From the NCBI RefSeq assembly GCF_965363235.1, contig NC_134838.1, forward strand, positions 14,540,441 to 14,604,440: a DNA stretch of 64,000 bases, read 5' to 3'. Positions within the stretch are counted from its first letter, which is position 1. Each line of letters opens with the position of its first letter. Under the pieces are notes generated by a model. It was not told the DNA's origin. It saw nothing but the letters and a program-made list of their open reading frames with translations, and searched no databases. The position numbers and the translations under genes are program-made. The stretch is from Mytilus galloprovincialis. Lineage: Eukaryota > Mollusca > Bivalvia > Mytilida > Mytilidae. Below are positions 51,601 to 58,200 of the stretch, in pieces.

Positions 51601-54051
51601 TGCCATTTGGTCTCTAGTGGAGAGCAGGGGTTTAATTATCTTTCATGTTGACTGGTACTTTCCACGTTTCTAGGTGGTACTTTTCAATTTATTCCATGAA
51701 TATCTTATATAAAAATTCCTACATTTAGGCGGTACTTGTCAATAGCATAGGAGGGTAAAAGTACCGGGTACCGCCTCCTAATGAATGGCCTGGGAGAGTT
51801 GTCTCAAAGGCAATCATACAACATCTTCTGATTTTTAAGTGTGCAGCTTGTCCTTAAAAATTATCAGTGTATTTTTGTTTAATACGATCAGATGTGGCAG
51901 ATAATATCATATTTGTAAAGATCACGGATAAATATAATTAAACCAATTAGTCTAGAAAACAAGTTCAATATTTAATCATATATATATCCTCTTTAAATTT
52001 TATTTAATCCTCTTTCATGGAAAATTCCAAAAAATTCTACCATATGTTTAGAATGTTATTTAAGTGTCAATCAAAAACAAAATTTGTAAATTAGTAAAAA
52101 AAATCTTAAATTGGACATGTAATATTCACTGTGACATTATAGAACAAGAACATTTATGTACTTGATCTAAAGTTATAAGTTTCTATCCACAATCCATTAA
52201 AATGGTAAATTGGTAAATACATCTATAGATGTACAAGATTTATTCACTGTGAAGATAACAAAAGTCACAAAGCTTCATCTCAACTTCATTTTTTTTTATA
52301 TAAATGAGACCGGTAGTTTTCTTGTTTGAATTGTTTTACATTGTCATTTCAGGGCCTTTTATAACTGACTTTATAATGCGGTATGGGCTTTGCTCATTGT
52401 TGAAGGCGTACAGTGACCTATAGTTGTTAATTTCTGTGTCATTTTGGTCTCTTGTGGAGAGTTGTCTCCTTGGCAATCATACCACATCTTTTTTATATTA
52501 AATATAAACTAACCTCATCTGACAAATCCTCTGAAAAAGAATAAACCAGAATTGGAGAAACACTCTCTGTACATGTCTTATACACTTTGCTGATGTCTCC
52601 GAGGGAAGGTGCAACAATAATCTGAGCCCCCTGTCTGAGTATAACATGATTATAAGAAATTTCCAAAATGGCTGAATCTGATGCCTTGTCAGCAGAATGA
52701 ATCTGTAAATCCTTTAGTGGTACAGTTTTGGATTGTTCTTTATAAGCATCTAAGTGATCAACAATTTCATAGTCGTCTGGCAGTGCTAGACTGTAAGAGA
52801 GACTCTCGCCATGTTTAAATCGCACCATACGAAACGGTAAATCATCATGCCCTGCAGAGTTAATAATGGGGAATATCCCATTGTTGAATATTTCATTTAC
52901 AATCTTGAATTTTGAATAAGAGTTTTGTCCCAAAATTACAATTCCTGGAGGTCTTTGTGCAATATCCAAAATCTCTTGTTCCTCTTCTCGTAATAGTTCT
53001 GCTTTAAACAGTGACCCTGAAAAAAACATGAAATAGACAATTTTATCATTTACTTAGCATTGATATGATAGCTTTTGCATATATGTGTAATGAGCAGAAG
53101 TACACAAGCCATAATTTCCCACCCGGGCTGATAACCCATATCAGGTGCATCTCGTGCATAAAACCCATAATAGTGCCTGTCGTGCAAGTTACTTCCGGTG
53201 TTTCCGGTATCGGTTGTTTACTTTACCATTGTGACGTCAGATATTTTTTATGACAACGTCAAATTTACAGGAACTTTTGTGGGGAATGCCATTGACAATT
53301 ATGAATCATTTTATAGTACAACAAACCTGGAGTAATAATGATCATAAAACTCTTTCAAAATGTTTCAAAATGCCTCTATAGGAAATGTTACCATACATAC
53401 ATGTATATATGGAGGTAGTGATGCTGTTGTTGGACAATTATAGTATATTTGATTCAAAATTTAACTTCTATATAAAGTTTTTGACTGTTTTGGTTATTGC
53501 ATTTGTTTATTTTCTTACATAAAACTATTGTCGGAAGTATATGATAAAGCGATTAATACCTGGCCTGTTCCATATCAGCCTGGGTATCATCCCTTGACCC
53601 ATATCAGCATATGGGGGTCTCGGGATGATACCCAGGCTGATATGGAGAAGGCCAGGTATTAATCTCTATGTATCTCAAGACATGTAGAATGTATACAAAT
53701 ATAAGACAAAGTTTCATAGTCCCATAGAATTATCAGCACTGATATATATATACATGTATCATAAAGATTCTAAATTTTAATTGACAACATATTTTACACA
53801 TTTGAATAGTGTTCTTTTAAACAGACAGTGACACCAGCCACTTTGTGGGAACCAGCTCTTCTCCCTTTGTCGCTTTGTCCTTCATACAGGAACTTCTCAA
53901 GAAGAATGAAAAGAAAATAGAAGTTTTTATTTTTTTATTTTACTGTCTTTTTTTTACATTGAATCTATGGGAAAATTCTGACCCTAACAGTGACAGACAG
54001 ACAGACAGACAGACAGACGGACAGACGGACGGACGGACGGACAGACAGATG

Positions 54052-54117
<66 letters not shown>

Positions 54118-54905
54118 TGTACAGACAGACAGACAGACAGACAGACAAAGACAGACAGACAGACATGTTTTTGTTGTTGTTCAAACACAGCTAGTCACAG
54201 ACATCTAGAATTAAATCTATTACAAATGTATGGACTGAAATGACAAAGGCAAGGCTAAACTGTTCTCTGGCCGAAATAATATCTGGCCAAGCTGGTTATG
54301 GCCAAAACTACCCGAAGCCTCATCAGGTAGCAACTGTATCATTTAATATTTCAAATAAAGATAAGAAGATGTGGTATGAGTGTCAATGAGACAACTCTCC
54401 ATCCAGGTCACAGAAAAGATGCTGTCCAAGTATATACACCTAATCGCTATTTTGAAATCTGTCCTGATTGACCGCAGAATCTGCCCCGCTTGAACTTTTT
54501 ACATCATACAACAATCACTTTTCCATTGTGGTGTCATGTGTTCTCTAATATGACGTCAAAATTTTACGGGAACTTTTGTGCTGTCCAGTAAATGGCAAAC
54601 AAATAGCCATAAAGGTGTATTAAATAAGTAAATTCAGCTATGGTAACTGCATAATAATAGTTTGCTGACCATGGACATAAAATATCACACGGTCAAGGAC
54701 CACAAGAGCTACGATTACACAGCTACTTATGTTTCCCACCTTCATACAATATTCAATAATCAGAATGAAAAAAAAAATAGTTACCAAGTTCAGAGTTTCC
54801 TGATTCGTTTATGTCATCAAAACAGCTCTTTGTCTCATCTAAAATCTGCTTTGTTCTTTTTGAAAACTCACAAAACCGATTCAGCTCAGCACTTAAACTT
54901 GTCAT
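21435..54905 (-). CDS. DSTYK: DSTYK, dual serine/threonine and tyrosine protein kinase (whole gene)
   Basis: Thirteen coding exons per transcript (one of two exon 11 versions) join in frame over 33.5 kb to 2826 nt, 941 residues, close to the 929 of the human protein. The first ~650 residues form the family-specific N-terminal region, including [11 protein letters not shown], the CLESLER segment and a charged helical part (exon 8). The kinase domain follows: glycine loop GRGQYGVV (662-669), ATP-binding Lys684 in CAIK, catalytic Asp780 in HRD, Asn785, DLG at 798-800 (DLG rather than DFG is normal for this family), and APE at 820-822. DSTYK is linked to FGF/ERK signalling and cell death control in vertebrates (RIPK5 in older naming). 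It shares a 191-bp head-to-head interval with GSAP. No break was found in the frame. Confidence 0.96.
21823..21961 (+). repeat. Interspersed repeat just beyond the exon 12 donor
   Basis: Copy of the 'ggggccagctgaa ... ccattctcaatttta' family in DSTYK intron 12. Its 'cattctcaatttta' end is 25 bp from the exon 12 boundary, in antisense orientation to the gene. Confidence 0.75.
21987..22236 (-). CDS. DSTYK: DSTYK exon 12 (activation segment and C-lobe)
   Basis: Enters in phase 0 with [20 protein letters not shown], the metal-binding DLG and activation segment, then [20 protein letters not shown] and [15 protein letters not shown]. Ends in phase 1 before GTAAGA. This is the most strongly conserved exon and settles the identity of the gene. 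Confidence 0.96.
22237..25060. other. DSTYK intron between exons 11b and 12
   Basis: About 2.8 kb without a recognised gene. It includes a degenerate ~30-bp tandem 'aatttattcattttctattc' repeat at about 23010-23165 (roughly six units). An open frame at 23197-23445 does not resemble any family and has no supporting splice sites. Confidence 0.55.
23010..23165. repeat. Tandem repeat, ~30-bp unit
   Basis: About six degenerate units of 'tttattcattttctattc' with short A-rich spacers, in a DSTYK intron. Confidence 0.75.
25061..25151 (-). CDS. DSTYK: DSTYK exon 11b, canonical catalytic loop
   Basis: Acceptor 'tctgatttcag', donor GTATAG, 91 nt, phase 2 in and 0 out. Encodes (R)[18 protein letters not shown] and [12 protein letters not shown], kinase subdomain VIb with the catalytic Asp, the loop Lys and the metal-binding Asn. 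The [16 protein letters not shown] segment is the standard DSTYK form. Codes for residues 757-787. Its acceptor lies only 34 nt from the end of exon 11a. Confidence 0.93.
25186..25276 (-). CDS. DSTYK: DSTYK exon 11a, variant catalytic loop (HRDITVKN)
   Basis: Acceptor 'ccttattttgtag', donor GTACAT, 91 nt, with the same phases and length as 11b. Encodes (R)[18 protein letters not shown] and [12 protein letters not shown]. It keeps His-Arg-Asp and Asn but has Thr at the position of the catalytic-loop Lys (residue 782). It matches 11b at 22 of 31 residues; there is no stop or frameshift, and differences are mostly conservative, so it looks maintained rather than decayed. Using both exons would put 11b in the wrong frame and hit TGA after eight codons. 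It is therefore an alternative to 11b rather than an addition. Confidence 0.87.
25891..26046 (-). CDS. DSTYK: DSTYK exon 10 (kinase N-lobe to hinge)
   Basis: Acceptor 'ctatgcctacag', phase 2 to 2, 156 nt. Encodes [20 protein letters not shown], then [20 protein letters not shown], the beta4-beta5-hinge-alphaD region, and ends in the WISR that leads into either exon 11. Confidence 0.94.
26047..26185 (-). pseudogene. Two decayed copies of the exon 10 5' edge
   Basis: Just upstream (in transcript sense) of exon 10 the sequence 'ctttctatg..acag' plus 'aaacatt.c..agcatg' recurs. The copy at about 26130-26175 keeps a gttaacag acceptor and the look of NI(P/S)(E/Q)H; a weaker one lies at about 26070-26110. 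Neither continues as the full exon. They look like remnants of tandem exon duplication. Confidence 0.5.
26870..27026 (-). CDS. DSTYK: DSTYK exon 9 (glycine loop and ATP-binding Lys)
   Basis: Acceptor 'ctcgttaacag', phase 1 to 2, 157 nt. Encodes [20 protein letters not shown] and [20 protein letters not shown]. The GRGQYGVV loop and Lys684 mark the start of the kinase domain. Confidence 0.95.
27080..28740. repeat. Tandem array of ~135-145-bp units in DSTYK intron 8
   Basis: The marker 'accatgaaaatgaggtcaag' recurs, with variants, at about 27166, 27300, 28217, 28352, 28498 and 28640. The array is interrupted by the element at 27404-28171. Open frames on the minus strand here are by-products of the repeat. 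Confidence 0.75.
27404..28171. mobile_element. 768-bp mariner-type foldback element
   Basis: The ends CAGTGACTTGACTGTTAGTG and the reverse complement begin inverted arms of 60 bp or more, and inner parts ('tttccatgctgaaggga' and its complement) are also inverted. TA flanks both ends (27402-27403 and 28172-28173), as for Tc1/mariner insertion. It split one unit of the surrounding tandem array. There is no transposase frame. Confidence 0.82.
28858..29670. mobile_element. Foldback element with ~180-bp inverted arms
   Basis: The left arm 28858-29040 and right arm 29495-29670 are reverse complements with some divergence: 'gataaatttcttct..gaga', 'tcactcattgattaattt', 'cctgtcccattgaat'. An AT-rich interior of about 450 bp has no coding sequence. 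It lies in DSTYK intron 8. Confidence 0.72.
29956..30164 (-). CDS. DSTYK: DSTYK exon 8
   Basis: Phase 2 to 1, 209 nt. Encodes [20 protein letters not shown] and [20 protein letters not shown], a charged, probably helical stretch, then [13 protein letters not shown] and the LHG that joins the kinase domain. This is the family's typical segment just before the catalytic domain. Confidence 0.93.
30242..30608. mobile_element. Hairpin repeat, copy 1 (intron 7)
   Basis: Its first ~145 bp are one long hairpin: 'gaatgcttctttttgtaaat' pairs with 'acaaaaagaagcattc', and 'gtaaaagtgttgaccg' with 'cggtcaacgcttttac'; the loop is itself palindromic ('tgaagcgcgaaagcttca'). A non-palindromic part ending 'catctaatgtaattatt' follows. 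Closely similar over its whole length to the copy at 43752-44119. Confidence 0.85.
30783..30880 (-). CDS. DSTYK: DSTYK exon 7
   Basis: Acceptor 'tttatttaacag', phase 0 to 2, 98 nt. Encodes [20 protein letters not shown] and [12 protein letters not shown]. Confidence 0.92.
31443..31526 (-). CDS. DSTYK: DSTYK exon 6
   Basis: 28 codons, phase 0 to 0: [20 protein letters not shown] then TLFERMKQ. The NAAY.VE segment is recognisable from the family. Confidence 0.92.
31620..31975 (+). repeat. Long copy of the 'ttgtctcattggcaatcatacc' mussel repeat
   Basis: Runs from 'tcccaggttaggggaagg' to 'ttgtctcattggcaatcat' in DSTYK intron 5. Other copies: + strand about 38520-38660, 51545-51830, 52320-52492; reversed about 18045-18175, 54365-54402, 61668-61760, 62637-62790 and 63714-63880. 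Confidence 0.75.
32499..32584 (-). CDS. DSTYK: DSTYK exon 5
   Basis: Acceptor 'gtatttttcag', phase 1 to 0, 86 nt. Encodes (G)[19 protein letters not shown] and [16 protein letters not shown] is a family hallmark. Confidence 0.93.
33286..33494. mobile_element. ~210-bp MITE, copy 1
   Basis: Ends CTGTAAATTTAGAAAT... and ...AATTTACAG, flanked by TA on both sides. The second copy is at 36184-36393 in the same DSTYK intron. Non-coding and mariner-like in its TA target. Confidence 0.7.
34105..34837 (+). repeat. 'ggctctaaagagcc' repeat element, single-unit copy
   Basis: Starts 'ctagaggctctaaagagcct' (with the palindrome GGCTCTAAAGAGCC), contains 'gccatggcggccatcttt', and ends in a 'gacgacggacg' stretch and 'ggccaggtgag'. 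It lies in DSTYK intron 4. Relatives at 45353-46122, 46669-48950 and (reversed) 56541-57260. Confidence 0.85.
34838..39069. other. DSTYK intron 4 interior
   Basis: Apart from the MITE copy at 36184-36393 and a short copy of the 'ggcaatcatacc' family at about 38520-38660, no gene or clear element is seen. Confidence 0.5.
36184..36393. mobile_element. ~210-bp MITE, copy 2
   Basis: CTGTAAATTCAGAAATTATTG at the left and TTTCTAAATTTACAG at the right, flanked by TA. Internal sequence matches copy 1 at 33286-33494, e.g. 'ctgtttaattc' and 'caaaatg.(g/a)agttta'. Confidence 0.72.
39070..40614. repeat. Degenerate copy of the 'tatacgaccgca' element
   Basis: Begins with 'gcagaggttgaaccctgaac' and ends 'ttgcggttgtataaaa', matching the start and end of the better copy at 41490-43612, with strong divergence between. 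Confidence 0.6.
41490..43612. mobile_element. Element with terminal repeats TTTATACGACCGCA, internally repetitive
   Basis: TTTATACGACCGCA at 41490-41503 is exactly inverted at 43599-43612. Inside, short segments are tandemly amplified: 'ttgtgcaattagatatttct' (42300-42470), 'ttggaccaacttgaaaactg' with 'catatcaaagaacccc' (42510-43040), and 'gcgaaaaccaagaa' blocks (43080-43500), then a (GAC)n stretch at 43509-43545. A second element is inserted at 41699-42006. The open frame at 42454-42825 reflects the tandem repeat. Confidence 0.75.
41699..42006. mobile_element. 'atgccccac...gtggggcat' element nested in the previous one
   Basis: Starts 'caagaatgtgtcctcagtac' and 'gaatgccccactcgcac', ends 'ctactatcgtaggtggggca', with a 'gacggacggac' stretch near the end. 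It splits the host element between 'cctctcaaaa' and 'tgtttgaaga'. Confidence 0.65.
43752..44119. mobile_element. Hairpin repeat, copy 2 (intron 4)
   Basis: Same structure and orientation as 30242-30608: hairpin arms 'gaatgcttctttttg'/'caaaaagaagcattc' and the 'tgttgaccg'/'cggtcaacg' pair. Ends 26 bp from the DSTYK exon 4 donor. Confidence 0.85.
44146..44298 (-). CDS. DSTYK: DSTYK exon 4
   Basis: Acceptor 'tattcatacag', phase 1 to 1, 153 nt. Encodes [20 protein letters not shown], then [20 protein letters not shown] and SVNILRDSY. The [16 protein letters not shown] block matches the family. Confidence 0.93.
45353..46122 (+). repeat. 'ggctctaaagagcc' element, second single-unit copy
   Basis: Same boundaries and internal markers as 34105-34837, in DSTYK intron 3, antisense to the gene. 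Confidence 0.85.
46669..48950 (+). repeat. 'ggctctaaagagcc' element with four tandem internal units
   Basis: The ~500-bp internal unit is present four times; its 'gccatggcggccatct' marker (first copy diverged) lies at about 47237, 47731, 48231 and 48736. Unit junctions are marked by 'aaagattactaagattta'. Only the last unit is followed by the 'gacgacggacgacg' tail and 'ggccaggtgagctaaaa'. Minus-strand frames at 47028-47411, 47612-47812 and 48522-48815 are the same repeat read as protein. Confidence 0.88.
49010..49250. repeat. Interspersed repeat ('acaaccactatattacag' type)
   Basis: Contains 'ccaaccctcccctaacctgg' and 'aaaggcttgagtcatcaga'. A related, diverged copy lies at about 62865-63075. 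Non-coding, inside DSTYK intron 3 next to exon 3. Confidence 0.55.
49373..50075 (-). CDS. DSTYK: DSTYK exon 3
   Basis: The longest exon (703 nt), phase 0 to 1, acceptor 'tttaataaacag'. Begins [20 protein letters not shown], has a polar Asn/Ser-rich part (PNNNSTNST) that is probably disordered, then [25 protein letters not shown] and [20 protein letters not shown]. Part of the N-terminal regulatory region (residues about 209-442). Confidence 0.94.
50377..50470 (+). mobile_element. Fragment of the 5624-8263 hAT-like family
   Basis: 'caggaatggggtaattgtaa' followed by TAATC/GATTACA runs matches the left end of the complete element. No right end was found. Confidence 0.55.
50471..51544. other. 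DSTYK intron 2 interior, nothing recognised
   Basis: AT-rich, low-complexity in places (T/C-rich at 51340-51420); no gene or clear element seen. Confidence 0.5.
51625..51792. mobile_element. 168-bp element inserted in an older repeat, 6-bp duplication
   Basis: CAGGGGTTTAATTA at the left and TAATGAATGGCCTG at the right, flanked by GGAGAG (51619-51624 and 51793-51798). Removing it restores the 'gtggagagttgtctc' of the host 'ggcaatcatac' repeat, so the boundaries are well supported. Confidence 0.75.
52514..53016 (-). CDS. DSTYK: DSTYK exon 2
   Basis: Acceptor 'catgtttttttcag', phase 1 to 0, 503 nt. Encodes [51 protein letters not shown], and later [14 protein letters not shown]. The [18 protein letters not shown] stretch has the look of a nucleotide-binding-like N-terminal fold noted for this family, but no complete P-loop is seen. 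Confidence 0.94.
53552..53662. repeat. 111-bp foldback palindrome
   Basis: 'attaatacctggcct', 'ccatatcagcctgggtatca' and 'tcatccc' pair with 'gggatga', 'tgatacccaggctgatatgg' and 'aggccaggtattaat', leaving a loop of roughly 25 bases. It is in DSTYK intron 1. Confidence 0.85.
53987..54168. repeat. (GACA)n microsatellite
   Basis: About 180 bp of GACA units with GACG variants. The Thr-Asp-Arg-Gln and Cys-Leu-Ser-Val open frames across it are by-products of the repeat. Confidence 0.97.
54785..54905 (-). CDS. DSTYK: DSTYK exon 1
   Basis: The ATG at 54905-54903 starts [20 protein letters not shown], then [20 protein letters not shown], ending phase 1 before GTAACT. The [14 protein letters not shown] segment matches the N-terminus of the family and supports this start. 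Confidence 0.9.
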
Positions 54906-55096
54906 TGCGATTATCAAATAAAAAATAGGATATTTTTTAGTTTCATTTTATACACTATGAACCATTCGACCGAAGTTTCTATATCCGGGTCGTGGAATAA
55001 GAAGCGAGTATTATTGACTTTTCCATTGAAATTAATGTAAAAGTCCAAAACCATCCGCATGAATTGACTTCTGCACCAAAAACCGAAAAAGGCAAA
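54906..55096. promoter_or_regulatory. Probable bidirectional promoter, DSTYK / GSAP
   Basis: 191 bp separate the two divergent start codons, so both transcripts must begin in or near this interval. I see no TATA box in a clear position. The call rests on gene arrangement. Confidence 0.5.
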
Positions 55097-55205
55097 ATGA
55101 TAGAGCTGGTAAAAGTACAAAACTTGTTATTAAATGCTGCTAAATTTGTCGAGAAGAGGAGAAGAGAACTGCATCTTCCAGTAAAACAAGCAGACGAATT
55201 TACAG
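55097..55205 (+). CDS. GSAP: Probable GSAP exon 1
   Basis: The ATG opens 36 codons, MIELVKVQNLLLNAAKFVEK followed by RRRELHLPVKQADEFT, then a single G before donor GTTGCA (phase 1), exactly the phase exon 2 needs. N-terminal spacing to ENLKILN fits GSAP. Alternatively, LLLNAAKFVEKRRRE looks like the SIN3-interaction helix of MXD/MXI1 proteins; no bHLH exon was found downstream to support that. The GTTGCA donor is weak; another GT (GTAAAA after LHLP) would be phase 0 and would not fit exon 2. Confidence 0.5.
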
Positions 55206-58200
55206 GTTGCATATACAACCAATATATTAACAAAAAATACCTAATACTAGTACAAGAAATAATCAAATATGATATGTCTGAATCAAAGTCACAAGACACG
55301 GATCATCGGATGTTTCAAGTGTTATTTTGTTCATCAGACTAATTTGTAATTACATCTATGTTCTCATTTGTTCCTCAACCAAACATTAATTATTAATCCT
55401 TAAACCACAACACTGAGGCGAGTGCATATATAACAAGAACACCATATGACATATGATTATTTTATGGCAGTGTCTGTGCGTACCCGCATGCGGGTACGAA
55501 TAGTCAAATTGCCATTCGTAGGCTACGCGTACCCACATCCGGTTTTATAATAGAATGCCATCGGATCGGGAATAAGACGTAAAATATATACTGGATTTGT
55601 CGCAATTAGTGAATAAATTGATTTTAAACTACATGTACTCATAAGTTTTATATATATATTTATATATAGATAATTGAACAGTTTTTCTCAGTTAATAAAT
55701 ATTCTTAAAATGGAAGAGAGTGATTTACATGTGGGGAAGACATTTCAAAGTTATAATGAATTTGATTTAATTTGCAAAGTTTTTAATGTATCATTATCTA
55801 TAATTTAAAAACATTTTGAAAATATTATTTTTCATACTCTTTACTCGTTTTACACGAAATCCCCATATTATCGATAATTTCCGTATATATATCACGTTTT
55901 ATTCCCAATCTGAAGGCATCTAAATATTAAAACGGATGTGGGTACGCGTAGCCTACGAATGCCAATTTGACTACATGTACCCGCATGCGGGTACGCGCAG
56001 ACACTGCCTTATTTTATCTGAGCTTACCAGGTCAACAGCAAATGAAAGGGCAGTTGTTCAGCTAAGGTAAAGAAATTTAGGCAGTGTATGCGTGACCCAT
56101 CCAAAAGTTGATGAATAGCCAACAGGGGTCAAAATTAGTGCTGGTCTGGTGGTCCGAGACCAGTAGAATTTCCTTCCGACCAGTAGATTTTGTCAGCTGG
56201 TGGTCCGGCGGACCAGTAGAAATTTGTCAATAAAATTCACTGATTGCATCATGATCTCGGTTTTTTTTTACAAAAAAATGTACCTGTGAAATCAATATTA
56301 CATGGTTATGGGGGTTCTAAGTATTACAATTGATCAAGTTTAATTCTGTACTTGCTCATGAACAATCAGAACTGCACAAAACAACTACGAGAAGAAAGGA
56401 GAAGAAAGCACCCGAGGAGTTAAAGTAGGGAAAATCATTCTAACTATAAATCAAAATATTTTCAAAAGGTTGGTGAACATATTTGAAATGTAATTTTTGC
56501 AAGACCAGTAGGTTTGGAGTCGGACCAGTAGATTTTTCAGTAAATCTTAGTAATCTTTTACAAAAATCTTCTCTTCTGAAACTATTGGGCCAAATTTATC
56601 CAAACTTGGCCACAATCATCTTTGGGGTATCTTGTTTAAAAAATGTGTGGTGTGAACGGGCCAACCAACCAAGATGGCCGCCATGGCTAAAAATAGAACA
56701 TAGGGGTAAAATGCAGTTTTTGGCTTATAACTGAAAAACCAAAGCATTTAGAGCAAATCTGACATGGTATAAAATTGTTTATCAGGTCAAGATCTACCTG
56801 CCCTGAAATTTCAGATGAATCAGACAACCTGTTGTTGGGTTGCTGCCCCTGAATTGGTAATTTTAAGGAAATTTTGCTGTTTTTGGTTATTATCTTGAAT
56901 ATTTTTATAGATAGAGATAAACTGTAAACAGCAATAATGTACAGCAAAGTAAGACCTAAAATTAAGTCAAACATGACCAAAATGGTCAATTGACCCCCAA
57001 AGGAGTTATTGTCCTGTATAGTCAATTTTTAACAATTTTCATAAAATTTGTAAATTTTTACTAACATTTTCCACTGAAACTACTGAACCAAGTTCATTAT
57101 AGATAGAGATAATTGTAAGCAGCAAGAATGTTCAGTAAAGTAAGATGTACAAACACATCACCATCACCAAAACACAATTTTGTCATGAATCCATCTGCTT
57201 CCTTTGTTTAATATTCACATAGACCAAGGTGAGCGACACAGGCTCTTTAGAGCCTCTAGTTTTTCCTTTATCTATGGACAGGATAAAACTTTACTCATAC
57301 CAAGTATTTCTTTATTTGAAACAAAGATAAATTCTGCTTAATTTGATTAAGATGCCAATTTAACAAAGACTGAATAGGGAAAACAATGTTAATATAATTT
57401 CTACAATGCATTTGTAACGGGAGATTACTTTTGAGTGAATTTTCTGGTAAATGGGAGATAATTCAATTTATAAAGAAGACTTTTTGGTTGAATAAACTGA
57501 ATGTGATTGTTTTCTTTGTAATACTGGTTAGTTCAAGCATTACTGTCAAGTTTTGTCATAATTAGTTCAAAAGTTTAAGAAAAATGTAGTACATTTTTGT
57601 ATACATAATGTAAGGCAACATCTACATCGATTCAAACAATATTTCTTCAAAAAATCCTATTCAAGCAACATGATGGTAGATTATATAAGTGATCAAATAT
57701 TTATGTCATCTGCCTACAAACTTTTAATTATTATACAAAAGATGACTTAAGATTGATAAATACCATTAATGGACCACTTTGTATTCAATTTAATGTCCCT
57801 TTTTGGTCCATTTATACCTCTCATTTTCTCCAAATTTCAACTTTTTAGACCAATATTTACAAATTTTGGGGTTTATACCCCTCACAATCAAGTTGCCAGA
57901 GGGTTTAATGTTTTTGACCCATCCATCAGTCATTCTGTCCGTCAGTCAGTCCATCAGTCCTGTTCTTGTCATCGCAACTTCTCTGAAACCACTCAACAGA
58001 ATTTCATGAAACTTTTTTAGATAATAAGGACATACTATGTAGATGTGCATATCGACAGGAAATTATGATTCAATTTTTTTTCCAGGAGTTATGCTCCTTT
58101 GAACTTATTTGCCCCAATAAACTACTGCAACAGTTTGTCATTGCAACTCCTCTGAAACCACACAACAGAATTTCATGAAACTTAGTAGTTAATAAGGATA

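Noticed and set aside
53845-54243. Long open frames on both strands (Thr-Asp-Arg-Gln and Cys-Leu-Ser-Val repeats)
   Set aside because: They are translations of the (GACA)n microsatellite.
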